Positions 20,722 through 30,570 of a DNA stretch of 35,892 nucleotides are shown piece after piece. The stretch spans positions 1 to 35,892 of the forward strand of contig JABANN010000354.1 of assembly GCA_013115125.1 (NCBI GenBank), given 5' to 3'. The notes beneath the pieces were generated by a model. That model searched no databases. It was not told where the DNA came from and worked only from the letters and a program-made list of their open reading frames with translations. The stretch comes from Perkinsus olseni. Lineage: Eukaryota; Perkinsozoa; Perkinsida. Each line of letters starts with the position of its first letter. The stretch's first letter is position 1. Both the position numbers and the translations under genes were made by a program.

Positions 20722-21367
20722 GACCACTACTAGGGGTGTTGAAAAAGTACCGAGCTGTAACGAGGCGATACCGGTAGCAATACATAAGACTGTATTGGCA
20801 TCTCCCACTCAGTCGTACCCTAGTACCCCCTATACCACTCCCCGGTCACATCAAAAGTGTTGTTAGGCGTCCTTAAAGATTGCCCTGCGGCGAGTCTCGA
20901 ACACTCTGTCAATTAGTTCACTTTGGGTACGTATCAACCTGTGGGGCTACCGCCCACTCGACCTAACTCTAATGATAATAGGTTCATCATTTAACCTTCC
21001 CTTCCGTAACTTCCACCCGCGAGTTATCGAACCAGAGGCCGGGAAGTCGCGAAAATCTGTTCGATAGTTGGAATAATGAGACAACGGAGAGCGTTTTTGA
21101 AGAGGATACTACGGGAGAGATGGTTCCCTGAAGAACGCTCCGGTGACGGCGGAGGGACTCTGGTCCTCTCGTCACGTTGAGGATGGGGATACGATCGATA
21201 GTACACCGGCCGGACACTACTCAATCAGTTACTCGTCGAACTTACGCTGGCAAAAATAGATGCACTGACCGGGGATCGAACCTGCGCCTCTGGCAAGGGA
21301 AATGATCAAAAGTAGCGGAGCGATGCCGCTCGAAGTCTCATTAAATGCGCAGATTGTGTAGGCTCAT
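20722..21367. other. Divergent intergenic region (strand switch)
   Basis: About 0.65 kb separate the start of the minus-strand RFC gene from the plus-strand orphan ORF, so both promoters should lie here. A tRNA-like B box (GGTTCGATCCC, minus strand, about 21271-21281) followed by TTTTT occurs, but no cloverleaf could be drawn. No TATA-type signal was convincing. Confidence 0.55.
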
Positions 21368-22633
21368 ATGGTGAAAGACACCTTCCCTACGGATTCGCAC
21401 AGGCGACGGGGCCCCTCACAACCCTCAACCCAGGCCCCGATTCACAACACGTTGACGTTCACCGGCCGACCGATTCTCGAAGATATTTTTGTCCCTCAAT
21501 CCTCGCGTTCTTTCCACTTAGTCTCGTTTTCCATGTCAATGTTGTTGTTAGCAAACTGTGGTCGTCCTGAGGTCTGTCAAGGGAGGCCCGCGAATAATGA
21601 TATCATAATCGACCATTCCACCACTGACGAGGTGGCCGAGGACGCCAAGGCCCATCCCATCCAGTCGAAGGTCTATCCCGACGCTCTCTTCGGCATGCGG
21701 ACCATCAGTCAACAGAGCGAACAGAGCACAAGGGCCAGCGGGTCTGTCGGCTGTGGTGACACTGCTGGCCGGCCCAGGCGACTCAGCTGCCAGGCCAATT
21801 CTGATTGCGGTTGCTCGGTCTGCAGCGATCACGGTTCGACCAAGCAAACGGTGTCCGGGTTGAAGAGGTTTGCTCATGTATTTCGACTTAGTCATTTTAT
21901 GAAGCGAAGGAAGACTTTCGGGTATCGCCCTCGAGTGCCCTCAGAAGTGGACCTCCGCTCCCATCCTGAGGTGTACTGGTGGTCTGATGGCAACCCGTGT
22001 TGTGATAAGATCAAGAAGGACCTCTATCATGACGGTGACGTCCACATCATGAGCAAGTTAATTGAAGTCAAACTAGTACCTTCCTTTGCTGGGAATCGAA
22101 CCTGCGACCACCCGACCCAGTACGATTGGTTTGCCAAGTACTGCGAGAACGGACGAGTAGACCGAGCTAAACGCTACGTCGTCTTCAGCCTGAAGGTGGG
22201 CGACAAGACGGTTACCACTTTGAACGAGATCCTTCCTGACCACGTCAACAAGGGGGACTGGGAGGGACTGTTTGCCACCCCGCAGGCCTGTGAGGATGCT
22301 CTCAAGTCGAGGTTGAAAATCTGCGTGGTCCCCGCGAACTCGCCCTTCCCTGTACCAGCTAAAGGCCCCAGAGAAGCTGACTACGTGCTGGACTACTGGT
22401 CGAAGAAGGACGTCAGTATAATGCAACAGAATTGCCAACAAGGTCGCACACGTGTCGTCATGGTTACTGTGAATTTGTATAACAATCTGCTGGTCAAAAT
22501 GGTGATAAAAAAATTAGCTTTTACGGAGGGTCGAATGAGCGACTTCTTTCTCATTGATTGGCCGAGTAGAAGCGTGGTGGCTTGCTGTCGATTAATCGCC
22601 ACGAGAGAGTTTATTTATCAACTAAGAGCTTGA
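21368..22633 (+). CDS. Orphan 421-residue protein, cysteine-containing, function unknown
   Basis: The longest uninterrupted plus-strand frame of the window, apparently a single exon. I do not recognise it. The middle is Cys/Ser-rich (RLSCQANSDCGCSVCSD). The second half looks like a folded domain, with HPEVYWWSDGNPCCDKIKKD, KRYVVFSLKVGDKTVTTLNE and DYVLDYWSKKDVSIMQQN. Near residue 57 a short hydrophobic stretch after two methionines (MSMLLLANCG) could be an alternative start with a weak signal peptide; if so, about 56 N-terminal residues are untranslated. Several cysteines in the body fit an extracytoplasmic protein. The basic patch RLSHFMKRRKTFGYRPR follows the Cys-rich part. The absence of introns contrasts with the intron-rich neighbours. 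Confidence 0.7.
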   Translation: MVKDTFPTDSHRRRGPSQPSTQAPIHNTLTFTGRPILEDIFVPQSSRSFHLVSFSMSMLLLANCGRPEVCQGRPANNDIIIDHSTTDEVAEDAKAHPIQSKVYPDALFGMRTISQQSEQSTRASGSVGCGDTAGRPRRLSCQANSDCGCSVCSDHGSTKQTVSGLKRFAHVFRLSHFMKRRKTFGYRPRVPSEVDLRSHPEVYWWSDGNPCCDKIKKDLYHDGDVHIMSKLIEVKLVPSFAGNRTCDHPTQYDWFAKYCENGRVDRAKRYVVFSLKVGDKTVTTLNEILPDHVNKGDWEGLFATPQACEDALKSRLKICVVPANSPFPVPAKGPREADYVLDYWSKKDVSIMQQNCQQGRTRVVMVTVNLYNNLLVKMVIKKLAFTEGRMSDFFLIDWPSRSVVACCRLIATREFIYQLRA

Positions 22634-22778
22634 GGTCATCCATGCTATCCATGATGTTCATCCGCGTGTCTTTTTTGCGTTCTAAGTCGACAAGCGGTGG
22701 ACGGCTTCTGTCGGGCCGCCTTCTTCGAGGTCGGTTCTCAGTTTTCCCTGCTCTCTCGGAGAGTCTCTCCCCTTTACG

Positions 22779-25662
22779 ATGACCAGTCCCTCTTTCCAAA
22801 ACGGTAAAGTCCAGCGCACCCTACCCGAGGTCCAGCCGACAGAGAGTCAGATAAGGCGTATGACGCGCATGGCGGCTCAGCACGGGGCTGTCAATCTGGC
22901 CCAGGGGTTCCCGAATGAGGTCATCTATGCTTCTCCAGTTCGATCGCCTTCGCATGTTTCTCGTCAGTCCCCCGATTTTGAGATCAAGGATGAGGCCGTG
23001 CGGGCTATCCTTGGCGGCAACGCTGCCAATGCTGATGCTTTGAAGTCCCTAGATGTTGGTGAGAGAGGGTTGTCAATGGCGTGCCTCTATCTACTCTATG
23101 GGCTACAGCGTTGGAGAATAGTGGAGAATGAATGACCTGTGTTTATCGTTGAAATCTCAGAGGGCCTTGTGAAGGATGGCCACACGACTCTACACTCACT
23201 CTTGTCGGCTGTTGACGAGGCGATGACTGGTAATGACGAGCTCAATCAATATGCCATTCCCTATGGAAGAACCGACCTCAGACAGGCGGTGAGGGAAGGG
23301 GAAGAGTTCACCCGTGGGCTCCACTGCGCCTGCTTAGATAGCTGGTTATTATCGCCGATTTTACGACTTTGAGGTCGATGCCGAGGAGGAGCTGACCGTG
23401 TGCTTGGGTGCCACCGAGGCTATGGCATGCACTTTGAGAGCATTGTGCAAGCCTGGAGACTCGGTAGTGCTAGGGGAGGGGTCTATCCGCATGGGTATAT
23501 TAGTAATATAATATTACACTACTATTGTTGCTTCTCGCATAGTGCTGGAAGGCGGAGAGGTCCCAGGTTCGGTTCCTTCAACCGTCGGAAGGGTATATGC
23601 TGCCTTCGTCTATTCGTATCCGTTGGCCACGGATCTCAGTCGAAAGGTGCCTGTGTAGATACTAATTTTCGAGCCCTTCCATGAGATCTACCCGAATCAG
23701 GCGGCTGTCTTCTACCTCAACACCAAATACTGCAGGTCAGCAACGTCCCCTACTCTCCCTCACGTCGATCAAATCCATCTCAGGTTGTACGAAGGTGATG
23801 ATGATGATGATGATGATGAATGGCACGTTGATTGGGACATGTTCGAGTCCCGGCTACAGGAGGGCGACGTCAAGTGTAAGGTTCGCAGTCCCTCACGGTC
23901 GCCTTCTTAGCGGCTTGTTCTTAGGTATCGTACTGAACACGCCGCACAACCCTACTGGGAAGGTCTTCACCAAGGCGGAGATGACGAGAATAGCCGAATT
24001 GGCCGTCAAGTGAGTTTGTTTTTGGACCGTCTTCAGCAGCTCTAGAGTTTGTTGCATACCACTCCTCCTCGGCATCGCCCCTGTCACCCCCTCCTGTAAA
24101 GGTACGATGCCTATGTAGTTACCGATGAGATATACGAGCATATGATCTTCGAGGGGGAGCCCCACCGCATCATAGCGTCCCTCCCCGGCATGCGAGATAG
24201 ATCGGTAAGATAGCTGCCATCAGACCGCTTCTCTCGCGTTTTTTTGTAGTATGATTCGTACACCAACGTCAGATTCAAAGAATAAATTACCCAGTACTAT
24301 TTACGTGAAGGTTATTCCTATTATGTTTTTCCACTGAAACATACTGTAACTGACACAGCTACATGAGGATAACTCTGGTGCCGCAGTAATGAATTAAAAG
24401 TTATTAGGACTTGTTCCCAGGGCCACTCGTCAGTTAGTACCGCTCGTCTCTGACAAATTGTGAGATAGTGGTACATACTAATAGTTTATACAAATTGTAT
24501 AAACTATTAGTATGTACCACTATATATTGAATAATACAATGTCATTATTATATAACACGCATGCGTGTTTCAGTACATTCGTAAGTGTACCGTTTTTCAG
24601 TTCATCATCAGCGCCATCTCCAAGTCGGCCTCAGCCACCGGATGGAGAGTAGGCTGGGTCATCAGCCCTCGGAAATACACCGAGATCATCCGAGCTGTAC
24701 ATGACCAGATGGTACGCCTCCTTGGACGGCTCGTGCCTTCCCGAGTCCATCCTTGCAGGTCCTTCAATCGCCCTCTCCTATGCAATTCGGCACCATCGCC
24801 TTCACTCAACTTGGTGATGACTACTTCAAGCACTACTTGCCCGGAAAGTAGCATAACCTATTCCAATGGCGTATGGGTTTCAGAATCTAGATGAGTACTA
24901 TGCTATCCTTAGGCTGTATGTAAGGGCTACTACGTTGTGTGTATTGCTTCTGTGTATTGACGTCAACTTGTGGTGAACTGAGCTGTAGTGTCCTGGTCGT
25001 GCCCTTAGGGTTCGTGTATGCATTATGGTTTAGTAGTATATATCGTTATTCCGTATGATAGTGTTTCACCCGTGCTGTGGGAAACGCATTTTTCATGGCG
25101 GTTTTCGGGCCCTGCATTCCGCCGAAATACTGCACCTGTGGGTGCAAATTCAAGATCTGATATACATAGTAAGTAGTTGAGTATGACTTTTGACGATATC
25201 ATTTCATAGGAGCGTACTAGCAGAATTAATATACGATAGCACTGCTTGGCTTCTACACTGCCTTCCCCAGGTACCAGAGACGACGTGACCTTCTCGTCCC
25301 CGCCCTGCGAGATCTGGGCTTCAAGGTCACCACTCCTCACGCCGCATACTACGCGTAGGCGAAAGGATGGTATCGAGAAGGAGAAAAATGTTTGGGTCAG
25401 GTTCGCTAATTTCCGTGGAGTGCCTCAGCTCAAGGACATGAGCTCGTGGGAGGCCTCGGACTACCTGGTCGAGCATGGCGTCGCTGGCGTCGCGGGGGCC
25501 AATTTTTGCGAGAAGGGCTCTGGTCGGGGAGATGACTGCGTAAGATTTGTCTGACCTCTGGGTGGATACCACTAGCATCAACCTTAGATACGATTCTGTT
25601 TCTGCCGAACTGACGACGAATTGAAGGAAGCGATAGCCCGTCTGAGGAAAGCCCTAGAGTAA
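22779..25662 (+). CDS. Kynurenine-type aminotransferase (PLP fold type I, class I/II)
   Basis: Pyridoxal-phosphate transaminase of the kynurenine/glutamine aminotransferase type, using an amino acid and a 2-oxo acid. About 12 exons; the model starts MTSPSFQNGKVQRTLPEVQ at 22779 and ends ARLRKALE at 25660-25662. Motifs: NLAQGFPNE, NQYAIPYGRTDLRQA, LTVCLGATEA (cofactor phosphate), ILIFEPFHEIYPNQA, VLNTPHNPTGKVF (substrate and PLP Asn), VVTDEIYEHM (PLP Asp/Tyr), SISKSASATGWRVGW (catalytic Lys, TGWR) and the C-terminal IRFCFCRTDDEL. Well-phased introns include 23289-23337, 23464-23658, a 48-nt intron after NTKYC, 24205-24600 and a 46-nt intron after HAAYYA. A seven-Asp run (23797-23817) is inserted in an otherwise ordinary loop. 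Introns 22920-23162 and 24205-24600 carry repeats. The first junction is less certain (donor GTCATC). Confidence 0.92.
22988..23134. repeat. Intronic repeat in the aminotransferase gene, shared with PDE-A intron 2
   Basis: About 85 bp (22990-23075) match 15712-15797 with roughly ten substitutions. About half of these fall at third codon positions of the frame DEAVRAILGGNAANADALKS. The end (TGGAGAATAGTGGAGAATGAATGACC) matches 15880-15905. It sits in the first intron of this gene in the sense direction; the other copy is antisense to its host gene. Confidence 0.82.
23797..23817 (+). repeat. (GAT)7 trinucleotide tract encoding poly-Asp
   Basis: Seven GAT codons encode seven aspartates inside an exon of the aminotransferase, between LYEG and EWHVDWD. 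The site is a surface loop in known enzymes of this class (inference), so it is probably tolerated and length-variable. Confidence 0.95.
24466..24522. repeat. 57-bp perfect AT-rich palindrome in an aminotransferase intron
   Basis: Perfect 28-base inverted arms (24466-24493 and 24495-24522) around a single base, beginning TAGTGGTACATACTAATAG. It is inside the 396-nt intron before the exon with the catalytic lysine. It does not resemble in sequence the palindrome of PDE-A, but has the same one-base-spacer design. Confidence 0.95.
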
Positions 25663-26178
25663 ATTTCGTGTAAACTGTCGCCACTTTTGCTGTCCGTCAT
25701 TTCTGAACACTCCACCGATCCGCTTTTGTTCACTAGCTAAAATCGCTAACAGTCCGCTTACGGCGATCCTGTGTCTTTGTGTTGTTTAATCCTAGAGAGC
25801 TGACGGAGGTCGTCTGATGGAATGAATGGCTGCCACCCCGCGATAAATAAGGGTTAGCTGAGTTCAACGGAAGAGATAACTACACCATCTCGTCGGAGGG
25901 AAGGCAGTAGTTCCAAGGCATCAAGTGGCTGGCAAACTAGGACTTGATTCAACGCGATTGGGCTCATAGTCAGCGAGATAGAGCAGATTGAGTGAGTAGT
26001 AGCCAAGAGGATTTGAGTCAACAACGGCGAGGTGGACGAGCTAAGCGTACGTCTTGAACCTGCCGAGCCACTCAGCGTCGCTGAGTCAGCGACCAGTCCC
26101 TCCGTGAAGAGAGTGCTGTCTATGGTTTGACAATAGGAGAAGCTTCACCTTGAGTACATTACTATCACCATTCATAAC
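25663..26178. other. Intergenic region
   Basis: About 0.5 kb between the aminotransferase stop and the PBZ gene start, both plus strand. No coding or structured feature recognised. Confidence 0.6.
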
Positions 26179-27301
26179 ATGTCCAATCCCCCTGGAGGAA
26201 CAGCATCACCACCTAGCTGGGCAACAGCAGGTGGTGGAGAGAATGCCTCCAGACCACGGCTGTCAGGCTGGATGGTGACAGGGGAACAGCCTAGTGGTCA
26301 TTCACAAGCATCGACAACAGCAGGCCAGAGAGAAACAGGAGGGCCGATGGACGATTTCTTGCCCAAGTTGCGACAGTTCCTACGCATTGTGCGTCCTTCG
26401 TGAAGTCATTTGGTGAAGATGTGGTATCATCAGGTTGACCCCGATCGAGAGAAGGCCAGCTCCGATGAGGACCTCCTCAGAGTTCTCCGGGAATACGACA
26501 CCCCCAATGAGCTCTTCGCCTCTCTCGACAAACAGTAGTAGCCGGCGTTGGTCGCTACCGCCACAGCCTATCGGGTAAGGTACAAGTCCCAGTGGCATGA
26601 CCATCAGGAGGCGGCTGAGGGAGGCGATCAGGCCGCTGGTTCTAGCCCACCAGCGGACTCCTCCCCTCCCCCACCGGCTGCCTCCAAGCCGCGCTGTCAG
26701 TACGGCAATAAGTGCTATAGAAAGAACCCGCAGCACATACGGGACTTCGACCACAACCACAGCCCTCTACCTGATGGAGGCCCACCCACCTCCTCCCCTG
26801 ACAAGAAGAAGAGGAAGCGAGATGAGGACAGTCCTGATGACTCCAAGGAGGACGATCTTTCCTTCATAGTAGGCGTAGTAGGAGTCGCTCGCCCCGCCTA
26901 CTGTGCCCTGCCAGGTCCCTGATGATGATGAGGATGTTACTGACATCCACACCTCGGATTGGAGTGGAGGGCCGACTCTTCCCGATGGTCAGAAGCGCAA
27001 GGGGCGGTATAAAGGCACTTATAATGGTGAGAGGACGGCCGGAGGTTCGGGAGAATTTTTCATCGTAGATGACCCCGACTACACTGCCAGTAACAGCAGC
27101 AGCAGTGACCCCTCTCCCGCTACTTCTCCAAACGTCTCGGCGTCGCCAGCTCCGCAGCCGGTGTGTATGTACGGCACCAAGTGCTACAGGAAGAACCCTG
27201 TGCACTTCAAGGAATTTGCCCATCCTTGGCTGGATAAGAATGATAATGATGATGATGATGCGACCAATGTATCTACTTACCCTCGCCTCGCTGTGTTATA
27301 G
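26179..27301 (+). CDS. Tandem PBZ-type zinc-finger protein (poly-ADP-ribose binding)
   Basis: Exons 26179-26388, 26434-26534, 26580-26868 and 26915-27301 (introns 45, 45 and 46 nt) join in phase to 328 residues. Two PBZ fingers are evident: CQYGNKCYRKNPQHIRDFDH (around residue 150) and CMYGTKCYRKNPVHFKEFAH (near the C-terminus). Both match the APLF/CHFR-type consensus C-x-(F/Y)-G-x-x-C-Y-R-x-N-P-x-H-x5-H. PBZ fingers bind poly-ADP-ribose at sites of DNA damage, so a nuclear role in the PARP response is likely. The N-terminal part has MDDFLPKLRQFLRIVDPD and a helical acidic segment; the linker is basic, then acidic (KKKRKRDEDSPDDSKEDD, a possible nuclear localisation signal). No FHA, RING or nuclease domain is seen. 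It may end at 27299-27301 or splice from AAT|GTATCT into the RRM gene downstream. Confidence 0.88.
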
Positions 27302-27483
27302 TGTCAATGCCACCGCTGGGACAATAGTAAGTCTACGTCACCCGATGCCTGTCAGCCTCTCATCGTCCTCTGTCGCCCATCGGCAGCGTAGCAACGAAGG
27401 CAGGCCGGCTTACGGTGATGATGATGGTCCTCGCGGTAGTAGCCTGCCCCCCCCCATCCGTGCATCTCGAGCCTCGCTCAGGC

Positions 27484-29307
27484 ATGTCCCCCTCACAATC
27501 ATCACCAGAGAGAAGGACCGACGGTCGGGAACAGCAGTTTCGGCCAAGAGCGAAGTCCGCCGCTTTAGACCTGCCCCGTCCAGGGGGCCGAGCCTTCGGT
27601 GGCTACAACCCTTCCATACCATCTATCAAGCTATTTGTCGGTTCAATACCCTTCACTGTCAATGAGGTACTCTCCAGACGACCATCCGCGCCTCTCTGTT
27701 GGTGTTGCTGCTCAGGCTGATCTCCGACCCTTATTCGCTCGCTACGGTAATATTGTGGAGCTCACGGTACAGCGACAGTCCGATGGCCGCAGCAAAGGCT
27801 GCGCCTGGCTCAGGTTGCCCTACTAGGTCTACCCCTTCCAGGCACTTACCATCATTGCAGGTACGCTACCAAGGCGGAGTGTGATGCATGCATCAAGGCT
27901 CTGCATAACACGTGAGTCAACCTAAGATTCCCTTCTCGGCAGAGCCCGTCGGGCAGATACCAGTGGCGGACGGGCCCAGGGTGGAGCCCAATGCAAGTCC
28001 GGTATGCCATAGGGGAGTTCGACGCCCACCACAACAAGCTCTTCATGGGGGGTATTCCCGCCTACTTCGACGACCGTGCTCTGACGGCGTCATTGGCCGA
28101 CACGTAGTGAAGGCCCGGCTCAGTCTCTCTCTACCCCCTGGCCCAGTTACGGCCCCGTCATTGAGCTCATCAGCTTACGCCGTGGTCCGGGGCAGACGAC
28201 CAACGCTGTGATGGTGAAGTTTTGTCGGAGGGAGAGCGTCCATCGACTGCTACTGGACTCGAGGAGGCGCAACATGTAGGCGTTTATGGCCAGTCTGGCA
28301 TCATCCCTGCTGCAGTTATCTCTGCGGGGTCTACTGCCCTACGGTGAGAGTGTCCCATGCCCATCACCACTATCGTCATGATCATCGACTCACTGACTCA
28401 TCCACCGACGTCACTGACCGGGCGGAGGAGGCCATGCAGCAGCAGGAGGAGCCTTTGCAAAGGCAAGTCCGCCGTAGTTGGAGGGGGGTTGCAGTACTGC
28501 TGTTCAGAGAGCTCTATCGTAGCTACAGTAGTGCCTCGTCAATCGGTGGCTCGAGCGGGAGTCAGCAGGTGTCTGCCACTCGCTGAGGTCCTGTGATGCC
28601 CTCACTCAGGACGATGAGGGCGTCGCCCCGGCCACCATCCCCGCAATACAATGGCAACCAGCATACTACTGCTGGTCGCCAGTTGGTGCCAGTCAATACA
28701 GGTCGGCTCAGCCGCTCTCGCAACAATACAGTCCGCCCAGTGCTGCATCCCGCCCATTAAGATACCCCTTCGCGATGTACCTTCTTCCTGGTACCCCACC
28801 GGGGCACTTGACTGTCGCCAACGTCCCACCACACAAGTCAGTAGCCGGGTTTGAAGCAGAGGCGGCCAGCTCTTCTTGTTAGGAACGTCTCCGATTTGAC
28901 AGCCCTTCTATCCCCCTACGGTACGGTCCTTCACATCGCTTCCAATGAGGACGAGCATGGTGTCACGACAGCATCAGTCGTGATGGGCTCCGATGCAGAG
29001 GTGGTGCAGGGGGGTATTATTCATGGACTTGGTGATGCAGGCAAGTGCCGTCGAGGCAGCAGTGGATGGCTACGTATTCCCCGACGATGAGGCACAGGAG
29101 CCCTTGAATGTCATCAGGGTAGTGCTCAGGAAGGCCGATCGAGGCAGGGACCATCCCATGCAGGCATCGCCACTAGAAGGAGTCGGCGGCCCATCATCAC
29201 CACCGAATGACATTGCTAGCGATATCGCTATGGGCAAGATCATGGCTGGCCTTCGGAAGGCCCAAGAGACACTAGTCAGTTCTCGCCTCATCTTCGCCCG
29301 TGCGTGA
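27484..29307 (+). CDS. Three-RRM CELF/Bruno-like RNA-binding protein
   Basis: Probable regulator of splicing, mRNA stability or translation. RRM1: IKLFVGSIPFTVNE, then ADLRPLFARYGNIVELTVQR, SKGCAWLRYATKAE and KALHNT. RRM2: NKLFMGGIPAYFDDRALTA, YGPVIELISLRRG and TTNAVMVKFCRR. A linker of well over 100 residues rich in Ser, Gln, Tyr and Pro follows (QPLSQQYSPPSAAS). RRM3: HLTVANVPPHKNVSDLTALL, SPYGTVLHIASNEDE and PLNVIRVVLRKAD. Two adjacent RRMs, a long linker and a terminal RRM is the CELF/Bruno layout. Phase-consistent introns include 27667-27715, 27814-27860, 27912-27956, 28104-28146, 28837-28882 and 29001-29040. Exons between 28275 and 28340 are unresolved. The start (ATG at 27484; alternatives at 27415-27424) and the stop are uncertain; a further exon ending near 29558 is possible. 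Confidence 0.87.
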
Positions 29308-29742
29308 TTCCGTTCGCCTCAGGCCCGCCATTCTTCGCTCTATGCCGGCTCGGGAAGCTACCCTCAGGTGACACTTGCGATCACCGTAAGGATGTCTATT
29401 CATCATCTCAGGCTCCTCTGAGCCACAATTGTTATCAGTGTTCCGGAGAGTACTGGTTGCCAGCTATTGCATCCGCTGCAGCTGCTGGGCACATCCAAGC
29501 GGCTGCTAACTTGACTGATTCTGCCATCACCTCCCTCCCAGCAGAGTGCAGGCACTAGCCGTGCAGGCACCGACCCTCGATGCTCATCATCAACTTCTAT
29601 TTCGCTACTTAAAACAGCAGCGTGCCGTGTAACCCCGTCACTCTTCTACGTACTACCACTACGGAATCTTTTCCTTCGACATCATCATGGCTGACCGTCG
29701 TCTACTCTAGAGTAACTTTTTTCAACTTTTTCGCTCAACATT
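29308..29742. other. Short intergenic region or 3' end of the RRM gene
   Basis: A plus-strand open frame ending at 29558 (AAAAGHIQAAANLTDSAITS) is compositionally plausible as a last exon of the RRM gene, but no junction is convincing. The rest shows nothing recognisable. Confidence 0.4.
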
Positions 29743-30351
29743 ATGGTTGTCCCTGAGTATATATTATCATCGAAGTACTCGACTGCTGCTGTGGACATCT
29801 CTTTCCGTCGTCTTCTTCCCGCTGAGTTGGGTTGGCGAATCAAAATCCCAAGGCTGTCCCCCTACGTGGCCGTCAGGTCACTCCCCAATGAACCGATCAC
29901 CCCTTCAGATGACGATGGGTAACGGAACGGTTCACCAGGCCCGCTCGTCGTGTGGGACGTGGTTAGTCGTCCGTTCCCGTACGAAAAGACAAATCGCCTC
30001 GCTCCGCCCAACTTAATTCAAGAGCAGAGCTTATCATTAGGCAGTGTATTGTACACACTTGAAAAAAAGGGGAAGCGAATGGCCAGGGTGCCACGTGTTG
30101 TGTCGGTGGGGAATAACATCACAGGGAGCCCTCCGGCACGTGACGTCCGGCCGCCACGCCATCGACCACGACCGATACTCGCGTCAGGGACTGATAATCT
30201 AAGAGTAAGTGTGGCGATGCCATGGAGATTATTAAACTCCCACCACTCAACGACTCCGGATGGTGGCAAACCCGATAAGGATATGATGGGACCATATGGG
30301 AGTAGTCTAGTCGTATGCGAAAGCAATACAAAGGGGAAAACGGTATGTTAG
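29743..30351 (+). CDS. Tentative two-exon hypothetical gene
   Basis: An ATG at 29743 opens MVVPEYILSSKYSTAAVDIS to ITPSDDD. The frame then stops at GGGTAA. Treating GTAACGG to GTGGTTAG as a 48-nt intron (29919-29966) keeps the phase and continues DDGRPFPYEKTNRLAPPNL to NTKGKTVC, with a stop at 30349-30351. The intron size fits the local pattern. The product would be about 185 residues, basic, with no domain I recognise. The support is only phase and intron length, so this could be chance. Confidence 0.33.
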
Positions 30352-30360
30352 GGCACACTC

Positions 30361-30570
30361 GCAAGCGACTGGTCAGAGCATCACAGCTTGCTTGGACCAA
30401 AGCTCAGACCGCGCACAGGGGTCCGGCAAGGGGCTTAGCCGCAAGGCTAGCTAAGACCGACAGAGTTGTATGCCAATAACAGGGGACGAGCAAAGTGAGG
30501 TAACGCTTTCCAATCCAATACAACTGGAATTTGTCGGTTCGGACTGCACGTCCGAGCACAGACTGTGTCA
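30361..30570 (+). ncRNA. Candidate structured non-coding RNA
   Basis: The convergent intergenic region contains a run of nested complementary segments. GCAAGC (30361-30366) pairs with GCTTGC (30386-30391), and GGACC (30394-30398) with GGTCC (30420-30424). AGCC-GCAA-GGCT (30437-30448) has a GNRA tetraloop. CCGACA plus AGTTGTAT (30457-30471) pair with ATACAACT plus TGTCGG (30518-30537), a 14-pair interrupted stem. TCGGAC-loop-GTCCGA occupies 30539-30555. No long reading frame covers it. I could not match it to tRNA, 5S, U-snRNA, SRP or RNase P signatures. The strand is assigned arbitrarily, since most pairs also form on the complement. Confidence 0.4.

Noticed and set aside
21255-21340. tRNA-like sequence on the minus strand (box B GGTTCGATCCC and a downstream TTTTT)
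   Set aside because: No T-stem, anticodon arm or acceptor stem could be paired. A similar ATCGAACCTGCG string also occurs inside the 421-residue ORF at about 22089.
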